From the NCBI GenBank assembly GCA_011947345.1, contig JAAVTG010000082.1, forward strand, positions 42,630 to 106,629: a stretch of 64,000 nt of DNA, given 5' to 3'. The notes beneath the pieces were generated by a model, which saw only the letters and a program-made list of their open reading frames with translations, did no database searches and was not told the DNA's origin. Position numbers and translations under genes: made by a program. This stretch comes from Phytophthora quininea (Eukaryota > Oomycota > Peronosporomycetes > Peronosporales > Peronosporaceae). Shown here in pieces: positions 1 to 11,289 of the stretch. Within the stretch, counting starts at the first letter, position 1. Every line of letters starts with the position of its first letter.

Positions 1-3
1 AGC

Positions 4-600
4 GTGCTATCCAATCAGGATCCGCTCGAGACAGCCTTTTCAGACCCAGTGTTCATGAAACAATACGAAAACTCTGGCAAGAAAGAGACTGATACTGAAA
101 CGGAGAAACAAAGAGCAAAGGTGGCTGCTGTTTGGGGTATCATTATCGATACGGAGTTTCGTAAAAATGCAGCACATGCTCTTAAGTTTACCAAGCCTGT
201 TTCCCACGTACTTGCCGTTTTCGAATCCGATAGGTGCTGTATTTCTATGACTCTGCGCGAGCTTCAACGTCTCATAATCGCCCCGAGTACAACACGCGAG
301 TGAATGGCCTCTCTGATTTAACTGTTCAGCCAGATTCGTTACCTGATCGACATGCGCTGGAACCTCGTTCGTCCCAAATCCGATTCTACGAGCATCGCCT
401 ATTTGCTGGATCCCACGAAGACCGATTATTGTGCAGCGGTTCACCACGGGTAATATCCAGTGCCTCAGTTAGATCCCCAAAGAAAGCGCATAACATTCGT
501 GTGCAAAACTACAAACAATTCCATTGGATAGCCCATCAGAGCGGTAGCCCAGCAGGCGTTTGTAAATGCAAACCATCTGCGAAAGCAAAACCATGGTGTG
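4..600 (+). pseudogene. hAT-type transposase, C-terminal remnant
   Basis: A 99-codon frame (4-303) reads like the middle of an oomycete hAT transposase: a polar stretch, then a segment with FTKPVSHVLAVFESDRCC, the kind of sequence found before the dimerisation domain in this family. A second frame takes over near 335 with RWNLVRP (about 355) followed by AYLLDP (about 388), which matches the hAT pattern of an RW motif and then a YLLxP motif. Stops and frame changes follow, so this is a fossil, and its 5' part lies outside the window. Seen: the two motif blocks in two frames. Inferred: the hAT assignment, from memory of the family. The direction is plus. Confidence 0.5.
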
Positions 601-1154
601 GTGAACGCCTTGAGACCTTTCGTGTAGGCAATCATGCTCTCGGGTTGACGAGATGGGTGACAAGGCGTTGGTAGTGACCTGGATCAAGCTATTCGTGATC
701 ACAAAAGCTGACCCAATTTGTTTCGAGGAAAGAACCGTATCGCTGGGAAGAGTAACTATGTACATGCGTCTCGAGACGTCGTGCTGAATTCGTGATCACC
801 GATGAAACGACCGCATAACGGCTAAGAACTGTATATGAGCTGACTAGGCCTGAGGTCATGGAAGACTCGTGACAGGTGATGAAAGCCACTCGGAAGGGCG
901 TTGACACAAGCCTGTCACGTTAACTTTGATGGAGTACAGCATAACAGCGATCAAGCACCGATCAAAGAGCCTATTGTTCGCGATCACGGAAGTGTTACGA
1001 ATCGACACAAAATATAGAAAGTGCGAGCTCTCCCATGTGGAATCACCGTGGTCATTGCGCTTTCGACGAAGGCTTCGTCGCCTATTGCGGTAGTACTGTG
1101 CTTAGCTATTCTCACTAACCTTTCCTCTTCGAACTGCAAAGCTTTTTGGAAATT
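601..1154. other. no recognisable gene
   Basis: Only short, stop-rich frames are present on both strands. It is probably the decayed 3' part of the hAT element or spacer. I see no RNA gene or repeat that I can name. Confidence 0.4.
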
Positions 1155-1415
1155 CACAGTTCGTTTAGAACTGTGAATTGTGTAGCACATTCACACGCAT
1201 AACGCAAAACGCGTATCGCTGTTTTTACTGGTATCACGAGAGATACCGGTATGTGTATGGTATGGTATATGTTACAGCATTCCAAAGACAACAGGCCACC
1301 CCGAAGCGCCTTTTGAATTAAATGAGCGCAACCGCGTCCACTTTTTTATCAATTGCTCCAGCTCATCTCAAGGCCGAACTTGCCATGCCTCCATTCCCGA
1401 ATTCACTAGATTGGT
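1155..1415 (+). repeat. diverged copy of a dispersed repeat shared with the 25-kb and 30.6-kb inverted-repeat arms
   Basis: It begins with a hairpin made of CACAGTTC, GTTTA and GAACTGTG and continues through TACAGCATTCCAAAGACAAC and GAGCGCAACCGCGTCCACTT. The same blocks occur in the same order at 24,883-25,140 (plus) and, reversed, at 30,610-30,870. This copy is more diverged and has no recognisable right end. It is probably a non-autonomous DNA transposon or part of one. Confidence 0.55.
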
Positions 1416-1856
1416 CTCAGGCGCGGTGTTGACAGGTGGCCATGGCCAGTGGAAGGCATCCAGGTAAAAACAAAAGAACGATTTCAGGCGAACCGAGCAC
1501 TGATGACGAGAGTGATTTCGGTGTGGATCGGCAGCGAGAGCTTAACGCATGGAATGAAGAACGATGGAGTAGATGTTTGCTGGAAGCCCGCTGTATTAGA
1601 GAGATGCATAAGAAGGGAGATATAATGATTAACAAGACGATGGAGATGAATCAAATTCGTCAGCGATGTTAGTGTACCAAAAGAGTTGACAAGTGTTGAG
1701 AGCTCCAAAACCGGCGATGCGGTTGATGACGGAATTTAAACCCTGTATGCACCGCAAACGCAGGGATGCGGTGCGGGTAGTTCCGCTCGGATCCCCACAG
1801 TGTGGAGACTGCACGAACATACGCCCTCCTGCAAGCTCTAAGATGCAGTAGCGCCA

Positions 1857-2477
1857 GTGATCTTTGACAACGAGCTCAGTATCGAAGATCGTATAACACG
1901 CATCGATGGATTACGGTCCGCTCTAGGTCTACAAGGCCTCGACGAATGCGTATGTGCATTTTGCGACAGACTCGTTCTGCGGCAAAACGCTCGTCGCGTC
2001 GATGATGTTGATACCAGTTACCTACATATGATGAGGAAATCACTTTATATCAACACGTCGGAGCTCCCAAGCAAGCTCGTGGATCAGTACCGGGTCCCTG
2101 ACCATCTAGCAGCTATTTGCGATACCTTGATCTCACCTCGAGCAATAAATTACTACACCAGCAAGGACAGCATTCTGCGTTCGTGGATGTTTGTTTGTGA
2201 TGATTGTGATCGCTGTATTCGGAGTGGAAAGCTTCCTAAGTTTGCTGTCGCGAATGGATTTTTCATCAGCAAATTACCTGAAACCTTGTGCAAGTTGACA
2301 CTGCCAGAACGATTTATGACGCAACTGTCAACTGTAATTGCCATGGCTAGAGTCATGCGAGGTGGACGCCACCGGTGCATTCGATTGCATTGCATCGCGT
2401 TCTATTGCACCCCAGCCCACCTGTTTGTCTACTTCCCGAACTTTTCACCTTGGTCGCATTTGACGGAATTTCGTTGA
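1857..2477 (+). pseudogene. Helitron N-terminal region (DUF6570-like, Cys-rich)
   Basis: A 206-codon open stretch includes CVCAFCDRLVLR, then LPSKLVDQYRVP, and a second Cys pair in FVCDDCDRCIRSGKLPKFA, followed by NGFF and LPERFMTQLSTVIAMARVMRGG. This layout (Cys pair, SGKLPxFAxANGxF, a 'LT..E..L' segment, R-V-M-R-GG) is what I know from the DUF6570 region at the N-terminus of Helitron-encoded helicases. No ATG opens the frame, and the frame shifts after about 2400. The next 300-400 bp in other frames appear to continue the protein. It is a remnant, not expected to make a functional product. Confidence 0.6.
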
Positions 2478-2920
2478 ACAACACGCACATCCAGATTCGT
2501 ATTCGTTGTCAACGCTTTCCCTGTCTTCTCGAATACGAGAATATCAGCGCCGAGCAATTGCGGCGGACGCTACTCAACAACGAATGTCGTCGTCATGGCT
2601 GTTTGCCTCGAAACCTGACGGTAATCCCGTTGTCCAGCGCTTTTTGAAGACTGTAGAAGTTGGCATTGTTCGGTATGGGGTAGCAACAGTGAACGAGCGT
2701 AATGCCGTCACAAATCATTTGCTTATCAGGCCCGACTCGTCCAGCCAGCTTTATTCATCACTCTAACACCGAATACGGACAATTCATTGGCGCTGGCGAA
2801 TTATGCAGGAGTTTCCTCTATTGAAACATTATTTGACATGCTGGAGACTCGACTACCTAGTAAAACTGTGTTACGTGAAGTGAGTCGAGGAAACAACTGC
2901 GTAATTGTTTATGCGTCAGG

Positions 2921-4150
2921 TTGATGCATACATCCGGTATGCACTGGGGACTGATCCAGCAACACATAAGCGACTATTTCGCAGGCTTTTGGCGATGGAA
3001 AGGCCTACTTCGGTATGGTAGAGACCCAGGGTCGTGGTACCCTCACATCTACTACTTAATATGGCTAGATAACTGTCCTCCCAACTCTGTGTCTGTCAAG
3101 AAACTGTTGTGCCCACACCTAGGAAATGAATTCCGCAAACGAGTTTCATCGTATGCAGACAGTATTGTAAGGAGTGATTTACCTATCGCGCTTGACGGAT
3201 GCGGCTGTTCCAATTGCGGAGCAAATTTTGACAACTTGGTGGGGTTACCTATTCCAGACGTGGCAAGGCGAAAAACACAACGAGGCCATCATAGATCCCG
3301 ATCTCGACTCAACATGGCGGAACCGCTGTTAAGTGAGTGTCGCTCTTGTAGTGCTCAACTCAGCTCTCAGCATCTCATTCGCAATGCTCTGCTGAAATAC
3401 CGTCCAAGTGTTTGGCCAAAATGGGAACGCCCCTTATTGTCCGCAGAAATTGAGAAACAGGCATGTGATGAGTCCAATTGCCGAAACTCAAAACAACGAG
3501 CTATCGACAAAGTCGTTGATCGTGAAACTCTGTATTCAAGCTTCTGCAGCGAGGGCTTGACTTACGAAAATGATTTAATGACGTCAGAGCTACTAGAAAA
3601 TCTCAACCAGCCCAAAATGCCGCTCTGCGATGGTGACGAAAACCCTTTTCGCAACGATGATTTGACTAGGTTATTTGAAATACTACTTCCGTCTTCATCG
3701 GATTCTAGGATGTCAAATAAATCTTTGGATTATATATGGTTTCCACCCTAGCTGTCCTTTTCAACCAGCATCTTTGGTCACACACGACGAGCTGCTTTGA
3801 GAGGTCTGGAGTAACGGCAAACGATACATATTGTCGATATCGTTTTCTCGCCCTCACGTGGACGAGACGTCTTTTGGATCTGTTGGTCTACAATTGAAGA
3901 GGACGCTTGGTCGCGAATTTGTGAATAGATTCAATTACGAAATTATGCCCACCTTTAGGTGTAATCATGACGTTCGGATCTTACTGGGGGACATGACGCC
4001 ACCGAGCGAATTCACTACTACTGTAAGTACGTTACCAAGCAGCAAAAACGTTTAGACTCTCAAATGACTGTAGCCGTTGCTGCGTTAAAGCGCAGAAAAA
4101 TGCGTGAGCAAGTTGAAAATGAGGATATTACCAACTCTCGACTGCTCAAA
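2921..4150 (+). pseudogene. Helitron Rep-region remnant
   Basis: The 276-codon frame at 2921-3751 contains a Cys motif (CGCSNCGANFDNLVGLPIP) and a second one (CRSCSAQLSS) that match the linker between the N-terminal and Rep parts of Helitron proteins. Downstream, fragments in several frames read MPTFRCNHDVRILLG (near 3943) and YYCKYVTKQQKRLDSQ (near 4018-4065). The second of these corresponds to the two-tyrosine catalytic helix of the HUH Rep nuclease. I did not find a clean HUH motif. The frame breaks mean no complete Rep domain is encoded. Confidence 0.6.
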
Positions 4151-4587
4151 AACGAGTAGCTGCGCTAATATACAGCTTAACTAATTGACAAGAAATAGCA
4201 GGTCCGCTCGCTGCTGTGTATATTTACCGTGGGTCGTGTTGCTACTCGAGTGCAAAATGCGCTACGGTCTCGCTCGGAGATATCATTCGGCAGTTCATGA
4301 GCATGGGAAAGTATTCGTGTGATATAGTAACGGAAATTACAACTTGACTGAATCCAATTTCCTCGTGGTGTCGTATATCGATGGTTACATTTATCGAGAT
4401 GAGGGTATTTCAGAGGAAAAAATGCACACACGCATCGGAACGTTGGCTAATCTTTCTTGATGAACATCCACTAAAGAGTACGCATTGTTTAGGAAAGAGA
4501 TATAAAGAGGTTGTCCCGGTCATCCAAAGTTTCCGAATGCCACGTGAGGGATGAGGAGAATCGCTGGGGAAGCAATGCAAGTATGCT

Positions 4588-5298
4588 GTGCTTTCGTTAG
4601 TGCTGTTCAAACCATTTCGAGGGCTGGATGAAATTGTTGATTCTGCAAAGGCTTTAAGTGAGCAAACTTGGATAGATAGTTTTCAGCTCTGGGAACCAGA
4701 TTGTAACCAATTTGCTCTTACTATCATGCAAAATATGGCTGACTACTACTGCGGGTTTGACAAGACAAAACTACAAAGATAACTAGCTATCAGAGACAAC
4801 ACAGCGCCTCAAACCGAAGTAGTGGAGGCTAAAAATGAACATCACGGTGATAGCGATGATAACAGCGATAACGACGATCTATTATACGATGGTGATCTTT
4901 TGGTGGACGATATAGGCAACAATGATCACGGTCCCGATGATTCAGCGTTGCTAAACATGTGGGAGGTTGAAGCCGATCCTAACTTCATTCTGGAGAGCTC
5001 CGATTTGAATCCTTCCACTTCTCCGACACCAGCCAAGCCTGACAACAAAATTGCTTCCATTATCGACATTTTTCGAGCACGTCGAATGCTTCACAACACC
5101 GCTGAAAACGTGGCAAGGAAAACATGCATTGATTGCTCACTTCTTCACCTACCACCCGTAGAAAGGTTAAAGAAATGGGTTAAAAATGTTGACACCGACA
5201 ATATGCTGTGTTTGATGCCACCCACAACAATGAAGACTCGACCAACAGAAGTGGTAGAGTTACTGAATAATTCGCTGACTTCGTCTCAAATGGAATGA
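4588..5298 (+). pseudogene. Helitron linker between Rep and helicase
   Basis: The frame at 4588-4782 reads VLFKPFRGLDEIVDSAKAL and then MQNMADYYCGFD, the usual region just upstream of the helicase in Helitron proteins. After one stop, 4822-5298 gives a 158-codon acidic segment rich in Asp, Asn and Glu, then CIDCSLLHLPPVERLKKWV. Both fit the low-complexity linker of this family. It is broken and included to document continuity of the old element. Confidence 0.5.
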
Positions 5299-5367
5299 CA
5301 CCCTTCTGAAAACCTATCTAGCACCCCTCATCCAACCAAAACCTTCTCTAGCATCGCAGAGATCTCA

Positions 5368-6272
5368 ATGGCTTTCACGCTTAACGAGAGACAGCATTTG
5401 GCATTTAAAGCGATCGGAAGGTCTCTGTTGATGAGGTGGAGACATGCAGAGGCATCATATGATACTGGCGACAGTTCACTTTCAGCTCTGAGAGAGTCGC
5501 AACTTCTGATGTTCCTAGCAGGCGAGGGAGGAACAGGAAAAGTCCAATTGTGGATGCGGTGCAGTCACGGTGTGTAAGTCGGGGCCGTTTTCAAAGCATT
5601 ATTAAAACGGCCTTGACTGGAAAGGCAGCAACTCTCATCCACGGACGCACGCTAACAGGGTTTTCACTTCAGCTTCAGAAACGCCGTGCAATTACAAACC
5701 TCGATCTCATCATCATCGATGAAGTGTCGATGAAGTGTCGATGATGAAAAAAATAACTCTCATAGTTGGATAAACGGTTGCGTAGAACAATACAGATCGG
5801 CGATATTCCTTTTGGAGGGGTTCTCATTGTTGTAGTAGGAGATTTTCTTCAATTGCCACCTGTTGGGGGCGATCCAATTTACAATGACCCTACACTCAAG
5901 GTAAAGTTGGTCTGGGAAGATCTAGCCGGGTACCAGCTATGGTGGGAATTTAATAGTATCGTCATTTTGAAGGAGTCTGTCCGCTTCAAACGAGACCCAG
6001 AATGAGGTTGCGGGTGCCATCAAGCGCGTCTTGGTATTTGGACACCAGAGTTTGTGCGCATTATTAATTCTCGACTTTTGCCATCCAAAGACGTCGTGAA
6101 GGCCTCGGATATTAACAACAAGTATAGTACATTCGTGTCACCATACAACTCGACCAGAACATCGAACAACAATTTATTCGTTTCAACAGCAGTTCAATTA
6201 CTTCCAACTGGTGAGTATCCCGTTCATGTTGTAGCAGACTTCAAGGGAATTTGTCTTCAATCGGACACGTGA
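5368..6272 (+). pseudogene. PIF1-family helicase of the old Helitron, broken
   Basis: Superfamily-1 helicase motifs can be read across three frames. LNERQHLAFKAIG opens the domain and FLAGEGGTGKV is the Walker A region, with the usual Ser/Thr lost by a frame change. LTGKAATLIHGRTLTGFSL is motif Ia and NLDLIIIDEVSM is Walker B. GGVLIVVVGDFLQLPPVGG is motif III, followed by KESVRFKRDPE. The known role in Helitrons is to unwind DNA during rolling-circle transfer. At least two frameshifts and several stops make it inactive. C-terminal motifs V and VI were not found, so the 3' end is probably deleted or decayed beyond 6272. Confidence 0.75.
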
Positions 6273-6383
6273 ATTGTGTTCAAGTAGGACGCTCCTAGAC
6301 TCGAAGTTTGGTCGTATGGCGCCACATTTGGATTTGATAATAGGTATACCCATACCCATTGCAAAAATACCCGTGCAGCAAAA

Positions 6384-6659
6384 TTGCTAGCTAATGTGAC
6401 TCTGAGTCGCTTGGAGGCAATTATTTATCATCCTGACACGAAATCAAAGAGTACTGGCAGAGGAATTCGTCGAATTCAATCTCAATCACTTCCAACTCTA
6501 TTCCCTAACCCTACTATCGACTACCAAGTCTCGGCTGCATACTCTACACCCCGGACAGAAGTTAATAGGAAAACCACGAGATTATGCATGAAGCTGTGCA
6601 TTCACGAAGTAAAAATAATACGAAACAATTCACGACAAATGGACATATATTATCCATAG
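6384..6659 (+). pseudogene. possible C-terminal fragment of the old Helitron
   Basis: A 91-codon frame without a convincing family motif directly follows the helicase pieces on the same strand. Position is the only argument that it belongs to the same element. Confidence 0.25.
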
Positions 6660-6728
6660 TCAGCTGTCCCACAACGCGCTAAAAGAAATTGTGATACGAC
6701 ACACTACAACTAGGCGATCATGCAGTAA

Positions 6729-7545
6729 CTAAGCACAGAGCCGCCTCCCGTTACTCCTCCATATGACGCCCATTGAGCTTGAAGTAGAATCTACGGAAGC
6801 GGTTGAGGTGTCGGCGAAGCGAGATCGCATTGGGCGCGACGTAGTCATAGTTCCAGACGAAGCACAAAAGGTCATCGAAGCGGTGAGTGTCTTCAAACAC
6901 TTGAAAAGATGCGGCTGGTGATCGTGACGGCGCACAAAACCTGACATGTCTAGGAAGGCACGGACACAGAGATTGTTGGTTGGATAGCCCACCGGCGCGT
7001 AAATTAACCCCTAAAGATAATCAAGTCCCCTTTATTGAGTTCGATCACCACGCGATTGGAACATAGAGGGACCGGATGGTTCCACCCAAATTCGTAGAGG
7101 ATTGTGTTGTCTTGCGTTGCAATCAGAGCAGTCCCAGGCAACGCACACACGTTCATTAGATTATCTTCAGACGCTAGGGACTCGAAATCACGTCGAGCGC
7201 ATTGGTCGCCACCCCCGCAATGGTCTTCAGAAGGCACCACTCGTTGTCGCTTGATGCCGGGAAGATCGTCCGGTAGGAAATCATGAGTATGCGTGTCAGG
7301 TCACGCGATTGTTGTTAGGGAAGTACAGCTTGGCTGCGGTGCTCATCAACAAACATGCAGTCCCTGCTTTCGGGGCGCCAGAACAGCGTATTGCTGAAGC
7401 GTGCCAGCTCTCGCAATGTGTTGACCTCAGGCTCTGAGACGGCCCGGTAGAGGATAACGAATTCTTGAGTTACAAAGTTTTGACGCACTTGTATGGACGT
7501 AGCAGAAAATAGGTGGTTGTTGGTCGGGTGGGTGGTGGAGTTCAA
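6729..7545 (-). pseudogene. broken gene with 2OG/cupin-like C-terminal fragment
   Basis: Three minus-strand frames in order (7545-7315, 7240-7004, 6992-6729) look like pieces of one protein. The middle one contains LPGTALIATQDNTILYEF and then IELNKGDLIIFRG. The last contains NNLCVRAFLDMS. The pattern 'LxKGDLxxFRG ... NxRxHxYLD' recurs in a family of uncharacterised oomycete proteins with a double-stranded beta-helix (2-oxoglutarate-oxygenase or cupin-like) look, which I recall but cannot name more precisely. Frameshifts separate the pieces, and the expected downstream His after FRG is lost at the frame change. No function is claimed. Confidence 0.4.
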
Positions 7546-8759
7546 ATTCGAAAATAGTACTTCATAATTCGTATGCAGACACGACTACGCCTCGGACAAA
7601 GTGAATGGTGTTGCAACACTTTCATCAGGGGCAAACCTATTGATCCATTCATATAACTTGAGTCCATTTGGCATGTTCAGGATACAAGTTTTCATGGAAT
7701 GTCTTCAAAGTTTATTAACGCTCCAACCAACTCCAATGAGAGATTGTGTGCAATACAGAAGAGAGTGTTGCCATCTGACGACTACCCCAGGTACTAGCTG
7801 TCATTTCGAACTTTAATTACCTTAGCTACGCACCCGTGGTGCGTCAGTTTAAAAACATGACTGTTGTTAGGTACAGGTACGCACCCGAAGATATTTAACG
7901 GGAACGTGGAAAGCAAAACCAAGAGTGAGACGACAGCTTCATTAAATTGAAAAGAGGACTGTCATACCTTGATGTCCCGTGATTGCAGTCCGTAGCAGTT
8001 GTATGATTTGCCGTGATGGTATATGTGCGTTGGGTGAGGCTATTTACCATAAACCTCAGCGGCCATTGCATCATTTCCCGATGGTTGGCAAGTTGCTCAA
8101 ATGCCAGGTGGAAGCAACTACTACTTCTGCTAAGAAGCCGTCGAAGATTGGCAAGAAAGGTGTCGCCACCCCGATACCCACTTGAGTCGACGCTTCCGCT
8201 GTGACAACACCGACTCAACAGCTTACGTACCGACAATCACTCCCTACCAGTGAATGGCGGAATTACTAGCGGTGCGTGCAGATCAACAAGGCTCAACTCC
8301 TTTCGCTGTGTCAACGGTGGACGGTAAGACATTTCCAGCAAGAATAATCTGCAAGGATTATGATTCTCAACTGACATCGTTGATGCGTGTAGAGTGCGCC
8401 AAGTCCTGCTCGATGGCGAGCATAACGGCAGAGTTGTCATGAGAATGAAGCTGTTGTGAATTTCGGATCATTCCTATCCGTGACAGACATATTTCAGGTA
8501 AGGACACATTTCAGGTAAAGGGCCTCATATATAAATTCTAGTTAATAAGGGAAAAAAGACGCCAACTTCAATCCTCTCCAGTTTTGATAATCCTCATCTA
8601 GGGTCGCATTGCGTATCGTAGGTTGAAAGGCGCGAAAATCCTCGTTCGAATTAGCCATCGCGCGCGCTGCTCCGACCTCTCTAGCCAACACCGACCAAGT
8701 GAAGAACCTCTCAACACCTCCTTCATGAAGACGCCTGCGAAGAAGCAACAGAAGAAGCG
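7546..8759. other. no recognisable gene
   Basis: Only short overlapping frames on both strands, the longest being 113 codons on minus at 7895-8236, without family motifs. It probably consists of decayed transposon DNA. Confidence 0.4.
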
Positions 8760-9440
8760 CGCGCGATCCCAGTCGGCACCTGGATAGCCGCGCTTGCTGC
8801 CGTCAACGACGGGACGTCACTGTTCATGGCATCACGGTCGTACGATGTGTCGTATGAACCTCTCCGACAGCGCCACAAATGGCTTGAGCCTATAGACGCT
8901 CGGCCCGGACCTCAGCTCGTTTACATTTCGGAGGGTGGCGACAAAGGACTTATAGAGATCGTCTTTTACCGCGCTCTTCATGGCGTGTGCATTGATTTTG
9001 ACGAGCTGCGATACATGCTGCGTCATGTAGCGGAAACCGGCAATCGTCGATTGACCGATGATTTTCCAAACGACAAGTATGTCACACATTGGATAGCAAG
9101 GCATCCGGATATATCTATCCGACGTTCTCAACTTTTGGATGTAAAGCGAGCTGAAAGCTCGTCCCCCAAGCCGTGGCGAGATACTACAACAACGTGAAAG
9201 CCGTTTTGACGGAATTGAATCTGTTTGGCAAGCCAGAACGCATCTGGAACTGTGATGAAACTGGGGTCTGTCCTCTAGGACGCGGTGATGAACGGGCGAT
9301 CTGCCCCAAGGGACTAAGAGCCAACGTCCGGGAAGTAGTGACCGCGAGAAGACTAGCATTATGGCTTGTGTTGGTGCTTCTGATGAAAGAATGCCGCCGA
9401 TGTACATTTTCAAAGGCACGTACCGAAAGTTGAGTTGCTG
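8760..9440 (+). pseudogene. pogo/Tigger-like (DDE_1) transposase remnant
   Basis: The 123-codon frame from 8826 reads through a segment with YDVSYEPLRQRHKW, then FDELRYMLRHVAETGNRRLT, WIARHPDISIRRSQLLDVKR and, after a one-frame shift near 9175, VARYYNNVKAVLTELNLFG and RIWNCDETGVCP. The 'ARHP..S.R..Q.L..KRA' block is a CENP-B-type helix-turn-helix and 'WNCDETGV' contains the first catalytic Asp of the DDE_1 superfamily, as in pogo and Tigger transposases. The sequence continues in another frame to MPPMYIFKG at about 9395-9420 and then decays, so the second and third catalytic residues are not seen. It is a remnant with several frame changes. Confidence 0.65.
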
Positions 9441-9599
9441 AGCTACAAGATGGACATTGCCAGTGCTATGGAGTAAATGTCCAGCCTTGCGTGGACCATC
9501 AACGCTGATTCATGGTGGCCACAAGTGTGCGTCCTGGAGGAATGGGTGATGGCGTGGCGTACTAGGAGTGGCGGATCTCTAGTCTTGCTGACACGCTTT

Positions 9600-9911
9600 C
9601 GAAGGGGCTGCGCTTGGTGATCGATAATGTGTACAGCAACAGCATTACACTGTCGACCCCGTTCGCTAAACCACAAACTGAGACGGCAAGCAACGATGCG
9701 TGCGTTGTTTACCCAGCCAGCTCCGCATTTGAGTAAAATGGTCTTTGGATAGCTCGTGAATAAGTGGCAAGTGTTTAAATCGCCGTCGAAGGTGCATATG
9801 GAAACCATGGCCACGGTGGTGCCTGTGGCATGTATCCTTCATAACTGGTGCATCGATAAGCGACAGCGGCATGACGAGGATTCGATATTGATGGCAGCAC
9901 TAACGCTTTTG
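9600..9911 (+). pseudogene. PIF/Harbinger-like (DDE_4) transposase C-terminal remnant
   Basis: Two frames give STPFAKPQTETASNDA (near 9655-9700) and then VNKWQVFKSPSKVHMETMATVVPVACILHNWCID (in pieces, 9756-9860). The order 'TPF.KP.T', 'F(G)..V.KW....P', 'ACILHNWCID' is the end of the DDE_4 domain of PIF/Harbinger transposases and the related HARBI1 proteins. A stop between the two blocks removes the expected 'FGRL' region. It lies directly behind the pogo remnant on the same strand, so two different DNA transposons are nested or adjacent here. Confidence 0.55.
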
Positions 9912-11020
9912 AACAAAGAAGAGGCTTGTGGAAGGCCTCCGGCTCCGCACGATCAGCGCCTACATATCGGAACTTGTATACCCCCAGCGAGCCGCTCCCG
10001 TCACCACCCACACAGAAGAAATGGCACACAAGAAAGACGAGTCCCAAAATGACGCATCAAATACGACTAAGGAAGCAACAGCGAGCGCGAGAGTCAAAAT
10101 TGCTTCGCAATACGATCTTCAAGATGATCGACAAGAGAAATGTATCTCGTCCCGTGTACAACAAGCTTCGTGTTGCAACAGAAACGACCAGCAATATGTG
10201 ATGGCAAAGCTGTGTTGACCTAGGGCTTAACGACTCAATATCCAAGCTGTTCTGAGCGACTTCAGTTGGCGGCCACAGCAGGAGCCGGCGTACCATTACG
10301 ACTTGACGCCACCTCGCCTTGATATACTCCATTCATCTTTTGGTCTTTACACCTGTTTTGCAATCACAAAATGAACCCGTTAGTTGTTGAGAGCCAAACA
10401 CAGCACGTCTACTTGGTGCTCACCAGAGCCATTCGCTAGATTCGAAGTTGTGTGGGCTATGATTGACGAAAATTACCGTCAGATACCTGGCATGGCGTGG
10501 CATGAAGCTGGCTGGGTCAGGAATGAGCTCGATGGCGCCTGAATATAGTCCTACCCCGATGGCACGTGTGGTACCCATGGTGCCTGGTTAGGCATGAGCC
10601 TTAAGGAAAAGCCAAAAACATATTACCAAAAGCAAATAAAGTGTCTGGTTACTATAAGTGATTCGTTAGTATTTCTTACCCTCCAACGCTGTTGACATAG
10701 CAGAACTACAAATCGATATAGGAAAGTTGGAAGCATGTGAAGAGCTCAAATGTAGGCAACGCTAACAGGAACTGTAAGCCCGGGCCCGGAGGGCCCGGGG
10801 AGGGATGCCACAGTTCGTTAAAGTAGGCCCTTTGCCGTGATTACTACTGTATCCCTGTTTGACGGCAGGCCGCAACACAAAGAGGGTGAAAATCTATGGC
10901 AGGCTGCCACTGGCTTGTCCAAACGTTTTGCTTCCCCGGTTGGGCCTTGCGTAAGGCAACTTGCCTCCTCAATAATTAGTACGAGTGTTATATTCCTGAC
11001 ACTAAGATACGGGCACTCAA
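9912..11020. other. intergenic or decayed; contains a GC-rich hairpin
   Basis: No gene recognised. The only structure I can support is a perfect 9-bp inverted repeat with a 3-base loop at 10,779-10,799, next to a GCCACAGTTCGTT motif at 10,806-10,818 that also ends the candidate MITE at 25.2 kb. Confidence 0.4.
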
Positions 11021-11022
11021 AA

Positions 11023-11085
11023 TGGCGAGTGGGAAATACTTGCCCGGTCTGCTCTCACCGCGTGGGTTCGAGTCCCCCGCAGCAA
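11023..11085 (+). repeat. tRNA-related A/B-box pair (possible SINE head or tRNA relic)
   Basis: TGGCGAGTGGG at 11,023 resembles a pol III A box of the tRNA-Leu/Ser type and GGGTTCGAGTCCC at 11,063-11,075 is a good B box, about 40 bp apart. Flanking sequence does not pair into an acceptor stem and no anticodon arm is evident. It could be a tRNA pseudogene or the head of a tRNA-derived SINE. Weak call. Confidence 0.3.
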
Positions 11086-11289
11086 CTGATGGTGCCCGCG
11101 TTTTATCTCGGTGATGCAAGAACAGGTCGTCCATAACAGTGGGTTTCCCAGTTACCCTCAACGCGGCACACTAGGAGCAGCGAGTTATCATACTTCCTTT
11201 ATTAGACACCAAATTACAGTTTGATTATAAAAGTATCCACTTATTACGAAAAGACTATAAATTTATGTAATAATTATAAGTACTGGACT

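Larger units (their letters stand above)
1436..6660 (+). mobile_element. old, decayed Helitron (DUF6570 / PIF1-helicase type)
   Basis: A run of plus-strand frames, broken by stops and frameshifts, gives the domain order of an oomycete or animal-type Helitron protein. A Cys-rich N-terminal region comes first (1857-2477), then a Rep-region segment with the YYCKYVTK two-tyrosine block (near 4020-4045), an acidic linker (4822-5298), and PIF1-family helicase motifs I, II and III (5368-6005). Its sequence is unlike the young Helitrons at 33-54 kb, so it is another family and much older. I could not define its termini: no clean TC start or hairpin-CTRR end was visible at the edges. Confidence 0.7.
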
